NCBI GenBank assembly: GCA_945862325.1
Contig: CAMAXZ010000012.1
Span: 64,001-108,728, forward strand
Source of the DNA: Klebsiella pneumoniae
GTDB taxonomy: Bacteria; Myxococcota_A; UBA796; SXON01
DNA length: 44,728 nt
Reading direction: 5' to 3'
Below are positions 19,630 through 27,701 of the stretch, in pieces. Numbering within the stretch: the stretch's first letter is position 1; each line of letters begins with the position of its first letter. The notes under the pieces are model-generated. The model ran no database searches, was not told the DNA's origin, and worked only from the letters and a program-made list of their open reading frames with translations. The translations under genes were made by a program, and so were the position numbers.

Positions 19630-21144
19630 CTAACGCGGCCCAGCGCCGTGGCGCACCCGGGCGAGGTAGTCGTCGGGCTCGAAGCGGCCGCCGTCCCGTT
19701 CACCGTCGTGACACGAAGTACACACGGCGAGATCGGGATCTGCCACCATCGGCTGTTTCTGCGGTTCCGCGGCGTGGGAACGCCCCGGGCCGTGGCAGGC
19801 CTCGCACCCGACGTCGCGCAGGCCGACGGCCGCGCCGGGGCTCTTCGGCCCCTCGGGGTGTGCCGCGCCGGTCACGTGGCAGCCGTAGCACTCCCGATCC
19901 GACGCCCGTTGCGCCGCTTCGAGGCTCGCGTGGGCGCGGGCGTGCGCGGTCGACGCCCATTGCGCCGACTCGGCGGGGTGGCACGCGGCGCAAGCGGCCG
20001 ACCCGACGAACGGACCGTGCGCCAGCGCGGACGCCCCTTCGGGAACGGCCTCCAACGCCGCGATGTCGGCCTTGGCCTTCGCGACGAGCACGGCCGTGGC
20101 CGGATGATCCGCCACACCGCCGTCCAGGTCCCGCAGTCGGTTTTGGACCACGCCCGCCTGCGCGCCGAGCGCCCGAAGCCGGTCCAACCCCCCCGTGGCC
20201 TCGGCGAGCTCCCGCTCGTAGAAGCCGATCTGACGGGAATAGCGCTGGCGCTCGGCGTCGCTCGCGGCGGCTGCGAGGCGCGGGCGGAGCTCCTCGAGGC
20301 GCTGCCGCAGGCGCTGGGCGGTCGCCTCGAGCTTGTCCTCCGCGCCGGTGGTGCGCCAGGCGCGTGGCGCCGCCCCGACATCGAACGCCAGCACCCCGAG
20401 GTGCTTCCCCCGCGAGCCCACCCCGAGGAGGAGCCCGCCGCCCGCCAGGGGCTCCGGCACCTCCAGCATGCGCCGCTCCTGACCGTTGACGACGAAGTCG
20501 ACCCCCGCGACGCGTGCCACCAGCGCGCGGTCCGCCTCCACGGTCTGCCCGGACAGGAGCACGACGATGGCGCCGGACGCGCCAGCGATCGCCGCGCGCA
20601 GCGGCTCGTCGGGGGGCTCCGCGACGCACGTGCTCGCGGGGGCGAGCGTGCTCCCGACGACCCCCACGAAGCGCACCCGCACGCCGTCCCGCGCGACGTC
20701 GCGCGCGGCCGGGAACGGGGTCGCGCCGGCGCAGCGCAGGTTCGCGGCGACCCAGGGCAGCGAACCGCCGCCCGCGGACCGTACGAAATCAAGTCCGAAC
20801 GCCAGTTCTCCGGCGCCCGGCAGCATCGCGTCGATGCCCCCCGCCGCGAACGCGTCGGCCATGAGGCGCGCCTTCACCTCGGCCTGCGCGCGCTCGGGCG
20901 CGGGGACCGACGGGCTCGGCGCCAGCGCGTTGCCGGCGTCCGCTACGAAGACGGCCCCGCCGCCACCGCGAACCTCGTCGACAATGCTGTTTCGCCTGGA
21001 CAGACCGCCCAGAGGACGACGTGGTCACCCACACGGCTCGATGTCGCCGTCGACGTTGCCGCTGTACACCAACGTGCCGTGGCCGCCGGCGGGCGTCTCC
21101 GGCGACCCACAGCCGAGCGCGACCGCGAGCATCCAGCCGATCAT
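19630..21144 (-). CDS. Tetraheme c-type cytochrome lipoprotein, candidate selenoprotein with in-frame UGA (ExtKL-like)
   Basis: 504 residues if TGA 21027-21025 is read as selenocysteine 40. ATG 21144 has AAGGAG eight bases upstream and overlaps the DUF4340 stop (ATGA). Residues 1-12 (MIGWMLAVALGC) are a lipoprotein signal. Next comes LVYSGNVDGDIEPCG, then TGA, then PRRPLGGLSRR in the same frame. In related proteins the motif is EPCGC, so the TGA replaces a conserved Cys. Residues about 25-260 resemble the 5'-nucleotidase/metallophosphoesterase fold but lack its metal-binding His residues. A helical linker (about 265-345) leads to four haem sites: CAACH 385, CYGCH 419, CEACH 447, CTSCH 475. 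I recall a family named multiheme c-type cytochrome (seleno)protein ExtKL that fits; I could not check. The likely role is envelope electron transfer. A simple nonsense mutation is the alternative. Confidence 0.85.
20996..21027 (-). promoter_or_regulatory. UGA codon plus candidate bacterial SECIS hairpin
   Basis: On the minus strand the UGA (21027-21025) is followed by 18 bases up to a GGUCU loop (21006-21002). The loop is closed by CUGGGC (21012-21007) and GUCCAG (21001-20996), giving a 6-bp stem with one G-U pair. Bacterial SECIS elements are short stem-loops 16-37 bases after UGA with G in the first loop positions. From memory, E. coli fdhF has the same GGUCU at the same 18-base distance. 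The element lies inside the coding frame, as bacterial SECIS elements do. SelB would bind it. Confidence 0.75.
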
Positions 21145-22643
21145 CCGCCACGCTCCTTGTCGATCCGCTCGCGCCGTGCGGCGTCGGCGGCGTCGCCCTC
21201 GGACTTCCTCCGGTGCTCGCGCATGAGGTCCTTCACGACGTCGACCAGCCCGGCGTCCACGATGTAGACCTCGGGGTGCTCGAGGGTGCGCGCGTACCAC
21301 CGCGGACGCTCGTGCCCCTCCGGGTCGGTCGTCGGCTCCGCCGACGCGCCGACGAGGAGCGTGGACGTTCGGCCGTCGCGAGCGGTGAGCGCGAGCCGCA
21401 CGATCGGCGCGTCGAAGCCGTAGCGCGCGTCCTGCCCCGTCGACGTGACGAACTCGTCGCTCTGCACACCCGCCGCGCGGGTCGCCACCCGGCGGGGCGT
21501 GCTGCCGGACACCGGGACGCCGTCGTCCCAGAGCCACGCGTCGGCCTCGTTGCGCACGGTGACCGTGCCCGACAGCTCGGCGTCGTCGCCCGCCGCCGCG
21601 AACGTGGCGCTGACCTGCGCCACGTCGTTGACGTCGATCCGGGCGAAGGACTTCAGGCGGAACGTGACCGGCTCCGCCTCGTAGTCTTCGAGCAGGCCGT
21701 CTCGAGCGAGGTACACCGTCGACTCTCCGTCGAGGGCCATCCAGGCCAGGGCGCGATCGCCGTCCTTCTCGGGGGACACGGCGCCGAGGAGCAGGGTGAC
21801 CGCCTCCGCGTCGGAGATCGTGACCTTGATGCGGGCGCGCGGCCGGTCGAGCCCCCACGACGCGAGCTCCGCCGGGGTGGGCACGTCGGTGACGAAGCGC
21901 GACGCCTTCAGCGCCGCGACGCGCCCGAGCAGGGCCCGCACCTCTCCGTCGTCCGCCGCGAAGCGCTCCGGCTCGAGCATCTCCCAGGAGCGCTCGCCCT
22001 GGCGCTGGAACGAGAGGCGCCTGCCGCCGGGCAGATCGGCCGAGAGGGCGTCGACGTCCTTGGAGTCGAACGTGGCGAACCGGCGCTCGCGGAAGTCGGA
22101 GAGGTCGAGCGTGTAGTAGTCGACCGCGCTCTTCTTCACGGTGTAGACGACCGAGTCGCCCTCTCGCAACACGTAGAAGCTGACGCCGGACGGGTTCGGG
22201 TCGCCCGCGCGAAACCGCACGGTGCTCGCGTCACGCATCGTGAGCGTGACCCGCACGGCGCTCTCGCCGAGGCCGTAGAGGGCGAGGTCGCCGTCGCCCT
22301 CGACCACGGTGGCACGCGCCGCGAGATCGTGGAGCTGGTGCTTCACGCGGTTGACCATCGTGCGCGCCGCACGGTGCTCCTGCCCCGCGATCCACCAGCC
22401 GTCGGCGCGCTCTTCGAGGACGATCGTCCCGTCGGTGCGCGCGACCTCGACGCGCACGAGGTTCGCCTTTTCGAAGGGGAACAGCTGCGGGCCGACCTCC
22501 ATCCCGGGGTTCTTCTTCTTCTTCGCGCCGGCGGTCGTGGTGGCCGCTGGGGACGTGTCCGGCTGCGGCCGCACGGCCCACCAGGCGAGCGCCAGCAGCC
22601 CCACCACCACCAGCGCGACGATCGAGCCTCGAAACGCCTTCAT
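21141..22643 (-). CDS. DUF4340 domain-containing protein of a Gld-type ABC cluster
   Basis: 500 residues. An N-terminal membrane anchor (about 7-24, MKAFRGS leader) is followed by a Lys/Pro-rich linker and a long beta-rich periplasmic region with repeated DUF4340-like units, marked by segments such as EERADGWWIAG and LYGLGESAVRVTL. Family members sit next to gldG-like and ABC-2 permease genes; the function is not established. ATG 22643 overlaps the gldG-like stop (ATGA), and its stop overlaps the cytochrome start (ATGA), so it is the link between transporter and cytochrome. Confidence 0.85.
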   Translation of the reverse strand: MKAFRGSIVALVVVGLLALAWWAVRPQPDTSPAATTTAGAKKKKNPGMEVGPQLFPFEKANLVRVEVARTDGTIVLEERADGWWIAGQEHRAARTMVNRVKHQLHDLAARATVVEGDGDLALYGLGESAVRVTLTMRDASTVRFRAGDPNPSGVSFYVLREGDSVVYTVKKSAVDYYTLDLSDFRERRFATFDSKDVDALSADLPGGRRLSFQRQGERSWEMLEPERFAADDGEVRALLGRVAALKASRFVTDVPTPAELASWGLDRPRARIKVTISDAEAVTLLLGAVSPEKDGDRALAWMALDGESTVYLARDGLLEDYEAEPVTFRLKSFARIDVNDVAQVSATFAAAGDDAELSGTVTVRNEADAWLWDDGVPVSGSTPRRVATRAAGVQSDEFVTSTGQDARYGFDAPIVRLALTARDGRTSTLLVGASAEPTTDPEGHERPRWYARTLEHPEVYIVDAGLVDVVKDLMREHRRKSEGDAADAARRERIDKERGG

Positions 22644-24085
22644 CGTCCCCTCCGTCCGGCCCACACGGCGCCGCCGAGCAGCGCCGCGAGGATTGGCCCG
22701 AGCCCCAGCGCGAGCGACCGCACCCGGTCGAGGTCGTCCGGCGTGAGCGCGAGCCGGCGAACCGCGGTCGGCCGGCCGACGACGCTCAGGCGCGCTTCGT
22801 CGCCGATCAACCAACGGAGCGTGTTGACCGCGAACGTGGCGTTGCCGGGACCGTCCGACAGCAGGGTGTTGGTGAACACGTCGGCGTCGCCCACGACCAC
22901 GACGCGGGCTGGCCGATCGACGATGCCCGAGTCGACGCCGACCTCGAGCGCGAGCGCCATCGCCGCGGGCCCGGCGCCATCGATCTCCGCCTCGAACGCC
23001 GCGGTGCCGCCGCGCTCGATCCACCCCCGCCGGGAGGTCTCGAGCAAGGTGGTCGCGCGCACCCCCTCCCGTGCGGGGGAGCTCGCCATCACCGGCGCCA
23101 CGCGCGACAGCACGGTGACGAGCAGGCCGTCGGAGAGGTCCTTCGTGATCGGGTGCGCCCGGTAGCGGGGGGACGGGCGGTCCGGGAACGGAAACACGTA
23201 GTCCTCGTCGAGCAGGAACCCGTCGGAGACGACGACGCCGAGGCGGCCGAGGAGCGACGGGGGCGGCGCGCCGGGCTCGACCGCCACCAAGGTGGGACCG
23301 CCCGACGAGAGCCAGGCGAGCAGCACGTCTTCTTCGAGGGCGGGGATCGCCGCGGTGGGCCGCAGCACCACGACCGCGGCGGCGTCGCTCGGGACACGCG
23401 GCACGTCGCCCTCGACGCGATCGCGAACGAGGTCGAGGCGCTCGACCTCGTAGTGCTCCTGCGCGAGGACGGAGACCAGATCGGAGAGTCCGTCCGGCTC
23501 GCGGCTCTCCGGGTCGAGCTCGCCGTGGCCGACGAGCGCGTAGACGACGCGGCGCTGGTCGGTCAAGAGCTGCGCGAACGCCCGGGCGACCGTCGCCTCC
23601 CCGAGGAACTCGAGACGGCGATCGTCGCCCTTTCCTACGCGCCGGAACAGGTCGCGGTCGGAGAGATCGACCCGCTGCGGGCCGCGCTGCACCACGACGG
23701 TGCCGTAGTCCGACACGCCGAGCGCCTCGGCGGTGAGGCGTTCCCGGTCGAAGTCGACGAAGCGCGACTCGACCACGGGCGAGGCGTAGTCGAGCTCCTG
23801 GAGCAGGTCCTGGAGCTGACGGTCCTTGAAGTACGACTCCCGCTTCCCGCGCTGCGCGGAGAAGCCCGTGACGACCACCGGCGCGCCGGCGCGCTCGAGC
23901 ACACGGAGCTTCTGAACCGTGTCCGGCGCCAGCACGCTGTCCTGATCCGCCGAGAGATCGAACCGGACGCGGAAGCGCTCCGCGATCAGCCAGACGAACA
24001 CGAGCGCCGCGACGACCAGCGCCGACACGATGGTGGCGTTGACGCCGACGGCGAGGCGACGCTGCAAGGTGCGGTTCAGCGCCAT
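22640..24085 (-). CDS. GldG-like ABC-associated protein
   Basis: 481 residues. One N-terminal and one C-terminal membrane helix bracket a periplasmic region with the GldG hallmark order: RFDLSADQ near 40-47, a V(V/T)GF strand, RVVYALVGHGE, and a C-terminal VVVGDADVFTNTLLSDGPGN segment before the last helix. In Bacteroidota GldAFG supports gliding; in other phyla the same trio has unknown cargo. It overlaps the permease by 10 bases and the DUF4340 gene by 4. Confidence 0.88.
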   Translation of the reverse strand: MALNRTLQRRLAVGVNATIVSALVVAALVFVWLIAERFRVRFDLSADQDSVLAPDTVQKLRVLERAGAPVVVTGFSAQRGKRESYFKDRQLQDLLQELDYASPVVESRFVDFDRERLTAEALGVSDYGTVVVQRGPQRVDLSDRDLFRRVGKGDDRRLEFLGEATVARAFAQLLTDQRRVVYALVGHGELDPESREPDGLSDLVSVLAQEHYEVERLDLVRDRVEGDVPRVPSDAAAVVVLRPTAAIPALEEDVLLAWLSSGGPTLVAVEPGAPPPSLLGRLGVVVSDGFLLDEDYVFPFPDRPSPRYRAHPITKDLSDGLLVTVLSRVAPVMASSPAREGVRATTLLETSRRGWIERGGTAAFEAEIDGAGPAAMALALEVGVDSGIVDRPARVVVVGDADVFTNTLLSDGPGNATFAVNTLRWLIGDEARLSVVGRPTAVRRLALTPDDLDRVRSLALGLGPILAALLGGAVWAGRRGR

Positions 24086-24786
24086 CTACGCGACTCCAGG
24101 GACCGCCACGTGAGGAACAGGAAACACACGGTGAACACCGCGAACCACGCGACGTCGGCGGTGTCCACGACGCCGCGGTCGAAGGACTGCAGGTGCGTGA
24201 GGAACGCGAGGGGGCGCAGGAGCTCGGCCCACTCGTCGGGCACCAGCGCCTCCGCACGCCCGATCAGCCAGAACGGCAGCAGGATCACGACGCCGATCAG
24301 CCCGGCCGCCACGGAGTCGTCGGTGAGCGACGACGCGAACAAGCCGGCCGCGCAGAAGCCCGCCGACACGGCGACCAGGCCCAGGTAGCTCGTGAACACC
24401 ACGCCCCAGTCGGGATCGCCGTAGTACGCGAGCACCGCCGGGAACACGCCGGTGCCCGCGAGCATGACCAGGCAGATCGTCAAGGAGGCGAGCCACTTCC
24501 CGACGACGATGCTGCCGAGCGGCACCGGGGACGTGAGCAGCAGCTCCAAGGTGCCCTGACGACGCTCCTCCGCGAAGTGCCGCATGGTCAGCAAGGGCAA
24601 GAAGAACATCAGGGTGATGCCCAGGTTGCCGACGAGCACCCGCAACGACGCCTCGCCCGTCAGCGTGACGCCCAGGTAGAAGAACACCCCGGCGACGAAC
24701 AGGAACAACGCCAGGAACACCCACGCCAGCGAACTGACGAGGTACACCGCGAGCTCCTTGCGCCAGATGACCAGGGTGGCGTTCAT
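24076..24786 (-). CDS. ABC-2 type permease (GldF-like)
   Basis: 236 residues with six hydrophobic segments. The IWRKELAVYLVSSLAWVFLA start and the RHFAEERRQGTLELLLTSPV motif between helices 2 and 3 are typical of ABC-2/GldF permeases. ATG 24786 overlaps the ATPase stop as ATGA. It should form a transporter with the ATPase encoded just upstream and the GldG-like protein downstream. Confidence 0.9.
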   Translation of the reverse strand: MNATLVIWRKELAVYLVSSLAWVFLALFLFVAGVFFYLGVTLTGEASLRVLVGNLGITLMFFLPLLTMRHFAEERRQGTLELLLTSPVPLGSIVVGKWLASLTICLVMLAGTGVFPAVLAYYGDPDWGVVFTSYLGLVAVSAGFCAAGLFASSLTDDSVAAGLIGVVILLPFWLIGRAEALVPDEWAELLRPLAFLTHLQSFDRGVVDTADVAWFAVFTVCFLFLTWRSLESRRWR

Positions 24787-25700
24787 TCGCGCCCCACGAT
24801 CGAGAGAAACGCTTCTTCCAAGGTGGGTGCCCGGCGCTCGAGGCACCGGAGCGTCGCGCCGCGGGCGGCCGCCAGCGCCGCGACCGCGGGCCGCGGGTCC
24901 CCGGGCCCGCGGACCCGGAACGTCGGCCAGCCTTCGGTGGCGGCGAGCGGCTCGACCAACGAGACCTCGGGCAGCGCGCCGAGCGTCGGCGCGTCGAGCC
25001 CGCGCACCTCGACGCGGGTCCAGGCGCCGCCGGGCGCTTGCGCGCGGAGCTCGTCGAGCGTGCCCTGGGCCCGGAGCTGCCCCCCCGCGATGATCATGGC
25101 GCGAGGGCACATCGCTTCGACCTCGGTGAGGATGTGGGTGCTGAGCACCACCGTGTGCGTGCCCGCGAACGAACACACCAGCTCGCGGATGCCCGCGACC
25201 TGACCGGGGTCGAGCCCGCTCGACGGTTCGTCGAGGATGAGCACGTCGGGGTCGTGCAGGATGGCCTGCGCGAGCCCGACGCGCTGACGGTAGCCCTTCG
25301 ACAGCCCCGACAACACGCGGGCCTCCCACCCGGTGAGGCCCACACGCTCCATCGCGGAGCCCACCCGCCTCAGGCGCTCGCGCCCCGCGAAGCCCCGGAG
25401 CTCCGCCACGAAGCGCAAATACGCGCCGACCGTGAGCTCCGGGTAGAGCGGCGGGGACTCCGGCAGGTAGCCGACGCGCCGCTTGACCTCCATCGGCTGA
25501 TCGAACACGTCGAAGCCAGCGACCCGCGCGTCGCCGCCCGACGCGGGGATGAACCCCGTGAGGATGCGCATGGTCGTCGTCTTTCCTGCGCCGTTCGGCC
25601 CCAGGAAGCCCACGATTTCGCCACGTTCGACGCGAAACGTCACGTCCGTGAGGGCGCGGTGGTTGCCGTATGACTTGCTGAGCGCGACCGCTTCGATCAT
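24783..25700 (-). CDS. ABC transporter ATP-binding protein (GldA-like)
   Basis: 305 residues. Walker A GPNGAGKTT (34-42), signature LSKGYRQRVGLA (133-144), Walker B LILDEP (154-159) and the H-loop STHIL are all intact. A C-terminal domain of about 90 residues follows, as in GldA and CcmA-type ATPases. ATG 25700 (MIEAVALSKSYG) was chosen because the family begins a few residues before the first strand; ATG 25739 is upstream in frame but adds 13 unconserved residues. It is the first gene of the operon, 65 bases from a divergent plus-strand gene. Confidence 0.92.
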   Translation of the reverse strand: MIEAVALSKSYGNHRALTDVTFRVERGEIVGFLGPNGAGKTTTMRILTGFIPASGGDARVAGFDVFDQPMEVKRRVGYLPESPPLYPELTVGAYLRFVAELRGFAGRERLRRVGSAMERVGLTGWEARVLSGLSKGYRQRVGLAQAILHDPDVLILDEPSSGLDPGQVAGIRELVCSFAGTHTVVLSTHILTEVEAMCPRAMIIAGGQLRAQGTLDELRAQAPGGAWTRVEVRGLDAPTLGALPEVSLVEPLAATEGWPTFRVRGPGDPRPAVAALAAARGATLRCLERRAPTLEEAFLSIVGRE

Positions 25701-25765
25701 GAGGCTCGCCACATAAACGTGGTCGGCCCACCGGTCCACCGCCGCGCCGGATAGCCTGCCAGAAA

Positions 25766-26269
25766 ATGTCCGCCGCCATGCTCGCCTGGGTCGCTGTCGC
25801 GAGCGCCGCCGTCGTCGACCGCGTGGTGCTCGTCGTCGGCTCGCGCCTCGTCACGGCATCCGACCTGGCCTTCGAAGTGGAGTTGGACACGCACGACGCC
25901 AGCCCCGTCCCCGCGCTCCAGGATCGCTCCCGCGCTCCCGCCGCGCGCGTGGCCGACATCGCCGTGCTGCGCGAGCTCGCGGGGGACTCCGACCTGTACC
26001 GACCGTCGAGCGGGGCGGTCCGCGCCCGCTGGGAGCGGTTTCGGGACGCGTGGGGACCCGGCGGCTACGACGACTTCCTGCGCCGCTGGGGGATGGGCGA
26101 CGACGCGCTGCTCGGCTTCTTCTCGAGCCGGCTCGTCGTGGAACGATACGCCCTGCGCGCGGCTGCCTCAGGGGCGTTCGACCTGGACGATCCCGCGTCG
26201 TTCGACACCTGGTTGGCCGCCGAGCGTGGGCGCGCCGGCATCCGGATCGTGACGGTGTCGGCGCGATGA
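25766..26269 (+). CDS. Exported SurA N-terminal-like protein
   Basis: 167 residues. A short hydrophobic leader without basic residues (MSAAMLAWVAVASAA) is followed by VDRVVLVVGSRLVTASDL, which resembles the first segment of SurA-type periplasmic chaperones (VDRIVAVVN...ITLSDL). The rest is helical with no peptidyl-prolyl isomerase domain. Function unknown; a periplasmic chaperone-like role is inference. Neither ATG 25766 nor ATG 25778 has a visible Shine-Dalgarno sequence. Its stop overlaps the next start (ATGA), so it is cotranscribed with the acetyltransferase. Confidence 0.65.
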   Translation: MSAAMLAWVAVASAAVVDRVVLVVGSRLVTASDLAFEVELDTHDASPVPALQDRSRAPAARVADIAVLRELAGDSDLYRPSSGAVRARWERFRDAWGPGGYDDFLRRWGMGDDALLGFFSSRLVVERYALRAAASGAFDLDDPASFDTWLAAERGRAGIRIVTVSAR

Positions 26270-26712
26270 TCCGCGACGCCACCGCCCGCGACACCGATGT
26301 CCTCGAGCGGCTCGAACGCGCGTGTTTCCCCGATGAGCCGTGGTCACGCCGCATGGTCGAAGACGAGCTCGTGCGACCGGGCGGGATCGTCGTCGTGGCG
26401 GCCGCCCCGGACGGCGTCGTGGGGTCCGCGATGGGGTGGTTCGTGCTCGACGAGCTGCACGTCCTCCGCGTGGCGGTGTTCGCCGCGCACCGCGGCGCGG
26501 GGATCGGCCGCGCCCTCGTCCGCGCCTTGCACGCGCGCGCCAACGGCGCGGACGCGGCGTGGCTGGAGGTGCGCCGCGACAACCCGCCGGCGATCGCGAT
26601 GTACGCCGCGCTGGGATACGCGCCGATCGCGGTGAGACCTCGCTATTACACCGACGGCTGCGACGCCCTCGTGCTGCGCCTCGACCGCCCGGGCACGACG
26701 GGAGCGGCCTGA
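26266..26712 (+). CDS. GNAT acetyltransferase, RimI-like
   Basis: 148 residues, one GNAT domain. Residues 1-25 (IRDATARDTDVLERLERACFPDEPWS) match the RimI start; the acetyl-CoA loop is AAHRGAGIGRALV, followed by LEVRRDNPPAIAMYAALGY typical of RimI. RimI acetylates the N-terminus of ribosomal protein S18, but substrates vary across the family. ATG 26266 overlaps the stop of the SurA-N-like gene. It is convergent with the AgmX-C gene. Confidence 0.85.
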   Translation: MIRDATARDTDVLERLERACFPDEPWSRRMVEDELVRPGGIVVVAAAPDGVVGSAMGWFVLDELHVLRVAVFAAHRGAGIGRALVRALHARANGADAAWLEVRRDNPPAIAMYAALGYAPIAVRPRYYTDGCDALVLRLDRPGTTGAA

Positions 26713-26720
26713 CGGGCCGC
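26704..26720. terminator. Hairpin between convergent genes
   Basis: GCGGCC and GGCCGC form a perfect 6-bp stem with a 5-base loop across the stop codon of the acetyltransferase gene, with the convergent AgmX-C gene ending at 26728. It has no T-run. It could act in both directions. Confidence 0.3.
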
Positions 26721-26727
26721 CGAGGGT

Positions 26728-27693
26728 TCAGAAGCTGGGCCCGAACCCGTAGGTCTTGGCGATCGGCTGGTCGCGCGCGATGCGCTGAAAGCGCCAGCCC
26801 GAGACCGACCGCACCATGCAGCTCTCGAGCTCGGCGTCCTTCATCGTAAGGCCCGTGACAGCGACCTTCTTGGGGAGCCCGTCCTTGCCGATGACGAACT
26901 CGAGCTTCCACTTGCCCTTCAGCGACTCGTTCTGCTTCAGGCGCTGGTCGTAGCAGGTCTGGAGCTGGCGGCCGGACGACGAGATGATCGACTTGGCCAT
27001 GTCGTAGATCTGCTGATCGTCGGACAGGACGACGTCCATGCTGGGGCGGCTCACGTTGACCGTTGGGCCGGTGCTCAACGACAGCGACGGCGCCGCGCCC
27101 GCCGACGGGGCGGCGGGTCCGGTCATCGCCAGCGACGCGTCGGCGGTGGCCGAAGATCCCTTCAGCCCGACCGCCCCACCACCGGCCCCCGCGGTCGGGT
27201 CGACCGAGGTGCCGGTGACGACCGGCTCATCGCCGCGGAGGAAGCTCGGAACGGCCGGATCACGTCCGGTCGGGCGGGCCGTGGGCGTCCCGTTGCGCGG
27301 AGCCACCGGCTTGCCGGCCGCGACCGCGACCTTCACGTCGGGCCCGGCGGACGGCGCCGTCGGCAAGGTGGAGAGGTCCACCTGGTAGTAGTCCTCCATC
27401 TCCATCACCGCCGCCTCTTCGCCGCCGCGCAGCTGGAAGAACGCGACGCCGGAGCCGGAGATGATCAAGAACAGGCCGGTGAAGGCGGCGGCGCTGAACA
27501 GCGACGAGCGACGCTTGTCCGCGGCGGCCTTGACGGCGGCCTCCGCCTCCTGCTTGCGGCGCTGTTCCAGCCCCGGGTCGGTCGGCGCTTCCTCCCCCGG
27601 AATCTCCAGGATGCAGTGCGGACATTTGCCGCCGAAGCGCAAGAGGTCGGCAGAGACGGCGCCCTTGCAGAACGGACAGACGGTGCCGGACAT
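26728..27693 (-). CDS. Zinc-ribbon, single-pass protein with AgmX/PglI C-terminal domain
   Basis: 321 residues. A zinc ribbon (CPFC at 6-9, CPHC near 25-28), an Ala/Lys-rich helix, one membrane helix (about 65-88), a long Pro/Ala/Gly-rich linker, and a C-terminal domain (about 225-321) with LQTCYDQRLKQNESLKGKW and FVIGKDGLPKKV. That C-terminal domain is the AgmX/PglI type of myxobacteria, related to TonB C-terminal folds and linked to adventurous gliding in Myxococcus. Function here is inferred only. GAGGGG precedes ATG 27693. It lies eight bases after the redoxin-rhodanese gene. Confidence 0.85.
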   Translation of the reverse strand: MSGTVCPFCKGAVSADLLRFGGKCPHCILEIPGEEAPTDPGLEQRRKQEAEAAVKAAADKRRSSLFSAAAFTGLFLIISGSGVAFFQLRGGEEAAVMEMEDYYQVDLSTLPTAPSAGPDVKVAVAAGKPVAPRNGTPTARPTGRDPAVPSFLRGDEPVVTGTSVDPTAGAGGGAVGLKGSSATADASLAMTGPAAPSAGAAPSLSLSTGPTVNVSRPSMDVVLSDDQQIYDMAKSIISSSGRQLQTCYDQRLKQNESLKGKWKLEFVIGKDGLPKKVAVTGLTMKDAELESCMVRSVSGWRFQRIARDQPIAKTYGFGPSF

Positions 27694-27701
27694 GGAACCC
27701 C

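Noticed and set aside
19630..20877. A cytochrome gene starting at GTG 20877
   Set aside because: That start has no ribosome binding site, lacks any signal for export although c-type haem needs it, and cuts through conserved sequence that lies upstream in frame.
21025..21144. A stand-alone 39-residue lipoprotein ending at the TGA
   Set aside because: The next 464 codons continue in the same frame with the expected family sequence and the TGA replaces a conserved Cys, so one Sec-containing gene explains the data better.
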